Assembly: GCA_023255285.1 (NCBI GenBank) | Contig: JALRIY010000013.1 | Span: 1-20,500, forward strand | DNA length: 20,500 bases | Source of the DNA: Algoriphagus sp. | Lineage (GTDB): Bacteria; Bacteroidota; Bacteroidia; Cytophagales; Cyclobacteriaceae | Direction: 5' to 3' | In this document: positions 14,789 through 20,500 of the stretch, in pieces | Position numbering within the stretch: the first letter of the stretch is position 1 | Layout of the letters: each line of letters starts with the position of its first letter | Position numbers and translations under genes: made by a program | Notes under the pieces: generated by a model | The model's database searches: none | Told to the model about the DNA's origin: nothing | Seen by the model: the letters and a program-made list of their open reading frames with translations, nothing else

Positions 14789-16318
14789 ATGGATTACGCA
14801 CACCTTAAAGGAGAGCAACTCCTTCAAATCAAAACTCTAGGACAATTGAAGGCAGCAGGCTACAGCCCGAAGTCCATCAAAGAGGAACTTCGAGACAACC
14901 TGATCCAAAAAATCAAAACAAAGGAAAATGTATTTGAAGGGGTTTGGGGCTATGAAGACACCGTCATTCCAGACATTGAACGGGCCATTCTTTCCCGACA
15001 CAACATCAACTTACTCGGATTGCGAGGACAGGCCAAAACCAGAATCGCTCGGATGATGACCCTACTCTTGGACGAATACGTGCCGGTGCTCTACGGATCA
15101 GAGCTCAATGAAGATCCGCTTCTTCCGCTCAGCACCTTTGGTAAAAACCTGATTGAAGAAAAAGGGGATCAATCTCCCATCACTTGGCTACCACGATCCG
15201 AGCGCTATGCAGAGAAATTAGCTACCCCAGACGTATCCGTTGCAGACTTGATTGGCGATGTGGATCCCATCAAGGCTGCTACGCTAAAATTAAATTACAA
15301 CGACGAACGCGTAATTCACTATGGGCTCGTTCCTCGTTCACACCGCTGTATTTTTGTAATTAACGAGCTTCCTGACCTCCAAGCACGTATTCAGGTGGCT
15401 TTATTTAATATTCTACAGGAAGGAGATATCCAAATCAGAGGATTCAAACTACGCCTACCTCTAGACATTCAATTTATCTTCACTGCCAACCCAGAGGACT
15501 ATACCAACAGAGGTAGCATTGTCACACCACTAAAAGACCGAATTGAAAGTCAAATCATCACCCACTACCCCAAGTCCATCGCTATAGGAAAGAAAATCAC
15601 CGGACAAGAAGCGCGGCTTGAAGGAAAGCCCGTTGCCCATATTCATGTACCGGAACTGATGAAAGACCTGATCGAACAAATTGCTATTGAAGCCCGTCAC
15701 TCTGAATTTGTGGATGAAAAAAGTGGGGTGTCTGCACGACTAACCATTTCTGCCTATGAGAATTTGATTTCCGCTGCAGAAAGACGCATGTATCGAAACA
15801 ATGAATCAACTACGGTCCTTCGTATATCCGATTTGATAGGTGTCATTCCCGCCATTACAGGAAAGGTAGAACTCGTCTACGAAGGAGAACAGGAGGGTGC
15901 GGGATTGGTGGCTTACAACTTGATTGGTAAAGCGATACGCAGTCAATTTGTGCAGTATTTTCCATCGCCAGAACAAAAGAAAAAAGAGAAGTCTGGCAAT
16001 CCCTATGTGATTCCATTGGCCTGGTTTGGAGAAGGCAACGAGCTGGACCTCCTAAGTGACCTGAGCGACAAAGCCTATAAAAGCGAGCTGCATAATGTCC
16101 CTGGTTTGGAAGAAGTAGTCACCCAATTGGTGGAGTTTCTTCCTGAAAATGAACGGGAATTCTACATGGAGTTTGCACTCCACGGTTTAGCCGAATATTC
16201 CCAATTGAGTAAAAAGTTGCTCGACACGGGACTTCAATTTAAAGATCTGTTTAGTTCCATGTTTGAAATGGGCGAAGACGAGGAGGAAGATTTTGACGAG
16301 GAGGAAGACGATTCCTAA
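14789..16318 (+). CDS. Chelatase-I/MoxR-like AAA+ ATPase
   Basis: The protein has 509 residues from ATG 14789, which follows the VWA stop TAG by one base. An in-frame TTG at 14750 inside the VWA gene is less likely. Walker A is GLRGQAKT (residues 77-84; Lys83, Thr84). The Walker B region reads CIFVINELPDL, with Asn192 where most AAA+ proteins have Asp, followed by Glu193. Sensor 1 is in FIFTANPEDYTNRG, and LKDRIESQI probably contains the arginine finger. ALFNILQEGDIQIRG is the ChlI/MoxR-type helix-2 region. The C-terminal ~180 residues have helical segments, and the tail is very acidic (EMGEDEEEDFDEEEDDS). Family knowledge says such ATPases work with a VWA partner to insert metals or remodel proteins. 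The actual target here is unknown. The Asn appears to be typical of this subfamily rather than a lesion. Confidence 0.88.
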   Translation: MDYAHLKGEQLLQIKTLGQLKAAGYSPKSIKEELRDNLIQKIKTKENVFEGVWGYEDTVIPDIERAILSRHNINLLGLRGQAKTRIARMMTLLLDEYVPVLYGSELNEDPLLPLSTFGKNLIEEKGDQSPITWLPRSERYAEKLATPDVSVADLIGDVDPIKAATLKLNYNDERVIHYGLVPRSHRCIFVINELPDLQARIQVALFNILQEGDIQIRGFKLRLPLDIQFIFTANPEDYTNRGSIVTPLKDRIESQIITHYPKSIAIGKKITGQEARLEGKPVAHIHVPELMKDLIEQIAIEARHSEFVDEKSGVSARLTISAYENLISAAERRMYRNNESTTVLRISDLIGVIPAITGKVELVYEGEQEGAGLVAYNLIGKAIRSQFVQYFPSPEQKKKEKSGNPYVIPLAWFGEGNELDLLSDLSDKAYKSELHNVPGLEEVVTQLVEFLPENEREFYMEFALHGLAEYSQLSKKLLDTGLQFKDLFSSMFEMGEDEEEDFDEEEDDS

Positions 16319-16341
16319 TTCACCATCAGAGACCCTCTTTC

Positions 16342-16377
16342 GAATCTAGCAGCAATCCCAAAACTGCTGCTAGATTC
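16342..16377. terminator. Perfect 13-bp inverted repeat between AAA+ gene and rsmF-like gene
   Basis: GAATCTAGCAGCA (16342-16354) and TGCTGCTAGATTC (16365-16377) pair perfectly around a 10-nt loop. The hairpin is strong and lies 24 bp past the AAA+ stop, so it can end that transcript, but no T-run follows (ATTATATTTG). It directly abuts the next gene's promoter box, so an operator role is an alternative. Confidence 0.55.
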
Positions 16378-16379
16378 AT

Positions 16380-16387
16380 TATATTTG
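16380..16387 (+). promoter_or_regulatory. Candidate -7 box 4 nt before the rsmF-like ATG
   Basis: TATATTTG fits TAnnTTTG and is followed by TCAG and the ATG at 16392. No -33 TTTG lies at normal spacing, because the upstream 36 bp are taken up by the inverted repeat. The transcript would be leaderless or nearly so. Confidence 0.4.
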
Positions 16388-16391
16388 TCAG

Positions 16392-17768
16392 ATGGCCGAA
16401 AATCAACTTCCAGAGGCGTTTGAATCTCAAATGCAGGCACTAGTGGGGCCAGCAGAATATATTCTATTCAAAGAGAGTTTGGAGCGTCCCGCTCAAACCT
16501 CCATTCGACTCAACTGGAAGAAGTCGGCACCTATTTTATTTTCAAAACAACCCATTCCCTGGGCTAAAGACGGATATTTTTTAGAAGAGCGACCCAGCTT
16601 CACAATGGATCCTACCTTCCATGCTGGAGCCTACTACGTCCAGGAGGCTTCCTCCATGTTTATCTCCCACATTCTCGAATCCCTGAAAATCCCAAAGGGA
16701 GTTTACCTCGATATGGCAGCAGCTCCAGGGGGAAAAAGCACCTTGCTCTCCAGTTACTTGGGCGAAGAAGGGCTCTTAGTGGCCAATGAAGTAATTGCCG
16801 CACGTACGCAAATTCTAAAGGAAAATGTAATTAAATGGGGACTAGGAAATACGGTGGTAACCCACAATGACCCTGAGCATTTTTCTCCACTGGATGGTTT
16901 CTTTGACCTGGTACTTGTAGATGCGCCCTGCTCTGGAGAGGGAATGTTTCGCAAAGATCCTCAAGCTCGAGCCGAATGGTCTCCTGAAAACGTACTGCTT
17001 TGTTCGGCCCGCCAAAAACGCATAGTAGATACAGCGGGAGAGTTGGTTAAGGGAGGGGGCTATTTGCTCTACGCTACTTGCACCTTTAATGAGAAAGAAA
17101 ATGAAGAGATTCTTCGCTTCTTAACCGAAGAATTTGCTTATGAACCCGTCCGTATCCCCTTAAATCCCAGCTGGGGTGTCGTGGAAACAGAAGTGAATAC
17201 GGAGGATGGGACCTTCTATGGCTACCGCTTTTTTCCACACAAGGTAGCAGGAGAGGGGTTTTTTATTACCGCCTTACGCAGACCGGAGGGAGCTTATACA
17301 CAAGTGGCTCCTAGCAATAAAGAATTCAAACACCATAGCCTCAAGCGCGTGGGGGAAAAGGAATCTGTCGAATTGGAACAAGAGGTAGGGGGAGATGGAA
17401 CGGGCAAATTTTACCTGCTGCAGGAGACTTATTTCCGTATTCAGGGCAATTATACCCAGGAGCTGGAAAAGCTAGCGCAGGTGCTGAGTGTGCGGTATTT
17501 CGGTGTGGAACTTGGCAAAAAATACCAAAAAGAATGGGTTCCTAGCCACGAATGGGCTCTATCCACGCTACCTAAAAATGGGTTTCCTCAGCAGGAGTTG
17601 ACCAAAAAGGAAGCCTTGGCCTATTTACGAAAAAAGGACCTGTCCTATACTAATCTACCTCTAGGCTGGGTACTCCTTACCTACCAAAAACTCTCCTTGG
17701 GATGGATAAAGAATTTGGGTAACCGGGTAAACAACTATTATCCCAAAGAGTGGCGAATTCGAAACTAA
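16392..17768 (+). CDS. RsmF/NSUN-type RNA cytosine-C5 methyltransferase
   Basis: A predicted SAM-dependent 5-methylcytosine methyltransferase acting on rRNA (16S C1407 for E. coli RsmF/YebU) or tRNA. It has 458 residues. A short N-terminal RNA-binding part (TSIRLNWKKSAPI, GAYYVQEASSMF) precedes the Rossmann domain: motif I LDMAAAPGGKSTLLS (from ~106), and motif IV DAPCSGEGMFRKDP with Cys180. Motif VI is YATCTFNEKENEEI with Cys230, the expected catalytic cysteine; Cys180 is expected to help release the product. PCSGEGMFRKDP is characteristic of the RsmF subgroup rather than RsmB. The C-terminal ~150 residues match the size of the RsmF PUA-like RNA-binding extension (FYLLQETYFRIQGN, FPQQELTKKEALAYL). 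The exact target base is not determined by the sequence. It is probably transcribed from its own promoter, after the hairpin at 16342-16377. Confidence 0.9.
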   Translation: MAENQLPEAFESQMQALVGPAEYILFKESLERPAQTSIRLNWKKSAPILFSKQPIPWAKDGYFLEERPSFTMDPTFHAGAYYVQEASSMFISHILESLKIPKGVYLDMAAAPGGKSTLLSSYLGEEGLLVANEVIAARTQILKENVIKWGLGNTVVTHNDPEHFSPLDGFFDLVLVDAPCSGEGMFRKDPQARAEWSPENVLLCSARQKRIVDTAGELVKGGGYLLYATCTFNEKENEEILRFLTEEFAYEPVRIPLNPSWGVVETEVNTEDGTFYGYRFFPHKVAGEGFFITALRRPEGAYTQVAPSNKEFKHHSLKRVGEKESVELEQEVGGDGTGKFYLLQETYFRIQGNYTQELEKLAQVLSVRYFGVELGKKYQKEWVPSHEWALSTLPKNGFPQQELTKKEALAYLRKKDLSYTNLPLGWVLLTYQKLSLGWIKNLGNRVNNYYPKEWRIRN

Positions 17769-17820
17769 TTCTTTCTCCAAAACTGACTTTTTGAAATTAT
17801 TTTCGGCCCAAGAGTTTGGA

Positions 17821-17846
17821 AGAGTCGTACTCTGTCTAACTTAGAC
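17821..17846. promoter_or_regulatory. Two back-to-back palindromes upstream of nth
   Basis: AGAGTCGTACTCT (17821-17833: 5-bp arms, 3-nt centre) is directly followed by GTCTAACTTAGAC (17834-17846: perfect 6-bp arms around a single C). They end 24 bp before the nth ATG in a 102-bp gap. They could be a tandem operator or overlapping stem-loops. No known regulator motif is recognised. Confidence 0.4.
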
Positions 17847-17870
17847 GTTCAGTCCAAGAACATAGATTCC

Positions 17871-18530
17871 ATGCTTAAAAAACAGCGGTACGAAGCCTTT
17901 ATCCAGCATTTTTCGGAAAACATGCCTGTGGCAGAAACCGAACTAAACTACGACAATCCTTTTCAACTCTTGGTAGCCGTAGTCCTCTCCGCTCAATGCA
18001 CCGACAAGCGGGTAAATATCGTTACCCGTGAACTTTTCAAGCACTTTCCCACCCCAGAACACCTCGCAGCAACCCACTTTGATGAACTCTTTCCCTTCAT
18101 CCGATCCGTTTCTTACCCCAACAACAAAACCAAGCACCTGATTGGATTGGGTAAAATGCTACTGGATGAATTTGCAGGAGAGGTCCCCTCTACTGTAGAA
18201 GAGTTGGTCAAACTTCCTGGGGTCGGCAGAAAAACAGCGACTGTGATCACCTCTGTCATTTGGCAACAACCCAATATGGCGGTAGACACCCATGTATATC
18301 GGGTTTCCAGGCGCTTGGGGCTAGTGCCGCTAACTGCCAAGACTCCCTTAGAAGTAGAAAAGCAATTGACCAAGCATTTGCCCAAAGAGCACATTCACAA
18401 GGCCCACCACTGGTTGATTCTTCATGGGCGCTATACTTGCTTGGCAAGAAGTCCCAAATGCAATGCCTGTGCCATCACGGCCCTTTGCAAACATTTTCAA
18501 AAAACCAGTAAACAAGACAGGGAAATATAA
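17871..18530 (+). CDS. nth: Endonuclease III (DNA glycosylase/AP lyase)
   Basis: Base-excision repair of oxidised pyrimidines: glycosylase plus beta-elimination at the abasic site. It has 219 residues (E. coli 211). The helix-hairpin-helix motif LPGVGRKTA carries catalytic Lys121, and VDTHVYR carries Asp139, equivalent to K120 and D138 of E. coli. The [4Fe-4S] ligands follow the expected spacing C-x6-C-x2-C-x5-C in CLARSPKCNACAITALC. LLVAVVLSAQCTDKRVN near the N-terminus is also family typical. A short C-terminal tail (KTSKQDREI) follows the cluster. The start ATG 17871 gives the normal N-terminus. It converges on gldB with 49 bp between the stops and no obvious terminator. Confidence 0.97.
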   Translation: MLKKQRYEAFIQHFSENMPVAETELNYDNPFQLLVAVVLSAQCTDKRVNIVTRELFKHFPTPEHLAATHFDELFPFIRSVSYPNNKTKHLIGLGKMLLDEFAGEVPSTVEELVKLPGVGRKTATVITSVIWQQPNMAVDTHVYRVSRRLGLVPLTAKTPLEVEKQLTKHLPKEHIHKAHHWLILHGRYTCLARSPKCNACAITALCKHFQKTSKQDREI

Positions 18531-18579
18531 TTCCAAAACAAATTTTTGCCCACACCCCTACTATTCACTTATTTCATTC

Positions 18580-19572
18580 TCACCCTCGAGGACGGTATTT
18601 GGATGCTTTAAAAAGCATTTTAACATCCGATTCTTGCATGACTTCCTCCAAGGATCGGTTCCCATTACTAGCAAATTGTTCCACTATATTCCACCCAATC
18701 CAACGCCCAATTCTGCCAGGAGCATCGGCACTAATTGCGTCTGTAGATGGGGCTTCTCCAATGTACTTTCGGATTTCAAAGGGATTGGTTTGGAACAACA
18801 ATTCATTTTCAATAAAATGAGCCCAAATGATATCCTCATTATCCCAGCACGCTTGAATTTCTTCGGGGGTATATCCAATTAGGTACTGGTCAGAAGTACA
18901 TGGAAGGATGGATTTGACGAAATGATAGGCTTTTCCATAGTAAATCATCTCCGCCAACAGGGTGTTGTCCTTAGAGTCAATTTCATTGTAGCTCGAAGAT
19001 ATTGCCAACACAAGCATGGGAACGAGGTAATTGCGCTCGTAACGCGAAGCAAGATACCTAGGAATATCGGGTTGGAAAACGTGGTCACTCGGCAAAAAAT
19101 AATCTAGCCCAATCACGATCACATCTTCGTCTATAATCAAGTCAAATCCGAAACCAGACACATAGGTGTAAACCTTAGGCGCCTTGAAGTCGGGATAATA
19201 GCTTTTTAAATAGGCAAAAGCTTGCTCTAACTCTACTTTAATATCTGACAGATTGGCAAACTCCTTGACCACAGCTTTATTCAATTCTTTCATCGCCGAA
19301 TCTTGATGCAGGCGTAGCAGATCCTCCGCCAAAGAATCTATATTCGGATACATATTTAAGCCGAGTGCTTTGGAAGATACTTCCGGATATTTCCTTAATA
19401 AAGAAACCATCTCCTCCTTGCTTTTTGCTCCAAAAAAAGCCAGTTCCAAACGTTGAATAGTCAATTCTTCTCGACCATATAACCGTTCTTCGTCTAGGGC
19501 ACAGGTGTTCTCTGAAGGTTGACAAGAAATAAGCACGGTGACCAATAGCAGGAGAAAGAGGCGGATATGCAT
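18580..19572 (-). CDS. gldB: Gliding motility lipoprotein GldB-like
   Basis: The protein has 330 residues with a type II signal peptide (MHIRLFLLLLVTVLISC) and lipobox Cys17. The body matches my recollection of the GldB family order: YYPDFKAPKVYTYVSGFGFDLIIDEDVI-like region; GLDYFLPSDHVF; IPRYLASRYERNYLVPML; MIYYGKAYHFVKSILPCTSDQYLIGYTPEEIQACWDNE, read as consecutive conserved blocks; WAHFIENELLFQT; APGRIGRWIGWNIV; and a C-terminal SKYRP. In Flavobacterium johnsoniae GldB is an envelope lipoprotein needed for gliding. Homologs are common in Bacteroidota, including non-gliding ones, so presence alone does not prove motility. It lies alone, leftward, with no other gld genes in the window, and diverges from a polysaccharide export gene across 240 bp. 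Confidence 0.85.
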   Translation of the reverse strand: MHIRLFLLLLVTVLISCQPSENTCALDEERLYGREELTIQRLELAFFGAKSKEEMVSLLRKYPEVSSKALGLNMYPNIDSLAEDLLRLHQDSAMKELNKAVVKEFANLSDIKVELEQAFAYLKSYYPDFKAPKVYTYVSGFGFDLIIDEDVIVIGLDYFLPSDHVFQPDIPRYLASRYERNYLVPMLVLAISSSYNEIDSKDNTLLAEMIYYGKAYHFVKSILPCTSDQYLIGYTPEEIQACWDNEDIIWAHFIENELLFQTNPFEIRKYIGEAPSTDAISADAPGRIGRWIGWNIVEQFASNGNRSLEEVMQESDVKMLFKASKYRPRG

Positions 19573-19812
19573 TAATTTATTTTTTTGGCAAGTTAAAGAA
19601 AGCCCAACAATTCTACAGAAGACGAATGCTTAAACTCCTATACTGCTGAAATTACATGGCTATACGGCTGTCGTTTTTGGGATAATTAGTTTGAAATCAG
19701 CGGTTAAAAGTCAAACACATTTACTCAAATCTGATTATTCATTTGGTATAATTAAGAATTAAACGGATTTTTATCCATTAGATTCTACTACACCCCACGG
19801 AATTCCATTTTA
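19573..19812. other. Divergent intergenic region gldB / polysaccharide export gene
   Basis: This 240-bp AT-rich region has no credible gene. Both flanking genes start here, so it must hold their promoters. I see no full TAnnTTTG box at a convincing distance. CATTTGGTATAAT (19740-19752) is the only promoter-like string on the plus strand, and it would give a leader of roughly 55 nt. No strong hairpin is visible. Confidence 0.35.
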
Positions 19813-20500
19813 ATGATGAAGTCTTTTCACAAATTTACCTACTTTTTAGTACTCCTTTGCTTCTGGTTCATTACGCCAACATCCGTTTTTGCACAGCAAA
19901 ACATAGACCTCAACACCATACGCGTGGATCAGCTCAGTGATGATCAAATCGAGGAATTGGTCAAGCGAGCTCAAGATGCGGGACTGAGCAGCACGGACTT
20001 CCTCATGATGGCTCAAATGCGCGGCATGCCTTCAGGAGAAGTTGAAAAACTAAGAAACAGAATTGAGGGCTTAACTACGGGCTCCAGCAAGTCAAGATCA
20101 ACCAATGTTTCCAAAAGATCCACACGTGAACAAATCGACTTGAATGACATCACCCGTGGTTTACTTGAAACTCAAGAATTGATCGATACTAAAAAAATAG
20201 ATACCCTCATTTTTGGTAGCACCTTGTTTTTCCAAAAAAACCGAAAACTCAGCTTTGAGCCTAGTTTAAACCAGGCAACACCCAAAAATTACATTTTGGG
20301 TCCAGGAGATCTCCTCTATGTGGACATCTATGGAGAATCAGAAAAGTACTACGAAGCTACAGTTAATCCCGAGGGTTCCATTTTACTGGATAATATTGGT
20401 TTGATTGCGGTCTCTGGCAAAACCATTGAAACAGCAGAAGCGATCATTAAAAACAGAGTAGCCCCCTTTTACACTGGACTGTCTGGATCAAATCCAAAGA
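19813..20500 (+). CDS. Wza-type polysaccharide export protein, N-terminal part (3' end outside window)
   Basis: The frame is open from ATG 19813 (an adjacent in-frame ATG at 19816 is also possible) to the window end, 229 codons without a stop. It has a signal peptide with core FLVLLCFWFI and likely cleavage after SVFA (residue 27). A helical low-complexity stretch follows (DQLSDDQIEELVKRAQDAG, then a Ser/Arg-rich linker). After the block TLIFGSTLFFQKNRKLSFEP comes the polysaccharide-export domain: NYILGPGDLLYVDIYGE, then NPEGSILLDNIGLIAVSG. This is the diagnostic order of Poly_export/SLBB proteins that form outer-membrane capsule or exopolysaccharide channels. In Bacteroidota such genes usually head a capsule/EPS cluster, so the region beyond the window likely continues with a Wzc-like chain-length regulator and glycosyltransferases (inference). 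Confidence 0.9.
   Translation, partial: MMKSFHKFTYFLVLLCFWFITPTSVFAQQNIDLNTIRVDQLSDDQIEELVKRAQDAGLSSTDFLMMAQMRGMPSGEVEKLRNRIEGLTTGSSKSRSTNVSKRSTREQIDLNDITRGLLETQELIDTKKIDTLIFGSTLFFQKNRKLSFEPSLNQATPKNYILGPGDLLYVDIYGESEKYYEATVNPEGSILLDNIGLIAVSGKTIETAEAIIKNRVAPFYTGLSGSNPK

Noticed and set aside
13687..16318. Magnesium or cobalt chelatase for tetrapyrrole synthesis
   Set aside because: There is no ChlH/CobN large subunit or other tetrapyrrole gene nearby. The ATPase has a degenerate Walker B and an acidic tail unlike ChlI, so only the fold-level name is kept.
18424..18882. 152-codon plus-strand frame spanning the nth end and gldB end
   Set aside because: It is out of frame with nth over its Fe-S cluster region and antisense to gldB. 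It is a chance frame.

Overview
The window looks like chromosomal DNA of a Bacteroidota bacterium, most likely from the Cytophagales (Cyclobacteriaceae/Algoriphagus-like). This rests on a GldB-type gliding lipoprotein, a TonB-dependent receptor C-terminus, Bacteroidota-style TAnnTTTG promoter boxes, and the near absence of Shine-Dalgarno sequences. The taxonomic call is inference from gene content only. There is no tRNA, rRNA, CRISPR array, insertion sequence or prophage.

Layout, left to right. (1) Positions 1-816: the end of a TonB-dependent receptor converges, across a shared terminator, on a small secreted barrel-like protein. (2) Positions 870-7415: a leftward block with a PLP-dependent amino-acid decarboxylase, radA, polA and a small four-helix membrane protein. 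A structured intergenic element with inverted ends lies between radA and polA. (3) Positions 7490-9169: a membrane-anchored amidase-signature enzyme, divergent from the membrane protein and closed by a strong bidirectional hairpin terminator. (4) Positions 9248-11325, leftward: gpmI, translationally coupled (ATGA) to an uncharacterised lipoprotein. (5) Positions 11591-13376: nadC and queG converge and overlap by 23 bp. (6) Positions 13687-16318: a tightly coupled von Willebrand A protein and chelatase-I/MoxR-like AAA+ ATPase, 1 nt apart. (7) Positions 16392-18530: an RsmF-like rRNA m5C methyltransferase and endonuclease III. (8) Positions 18580-20500: a GldB-like lipoprotein (leftward), and divergently the start of a Wza-type polysaccharide export protein cut by the window edge.

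Most of the content is housekeeping: DNA replication and repair (radA, polA, nth), glycolysis (gpmI), NAD synthesis (nadC), and tRNA/rRNA modification (queG, rsmF-like). The less ordinary parts are the VWA/AAA+ pair, whose Walker B aspartate position is Asn; three genes with a TAnnTTTG box only 4-5 nt before the ATG, which suggests leaderless transcripts; several perfect palindromes in short promoter regions; and the element between polA and radA. I see no convincing new defence or biosynthetic system. The VWA/AAA+ pair is the best candidate for a poorly described one.
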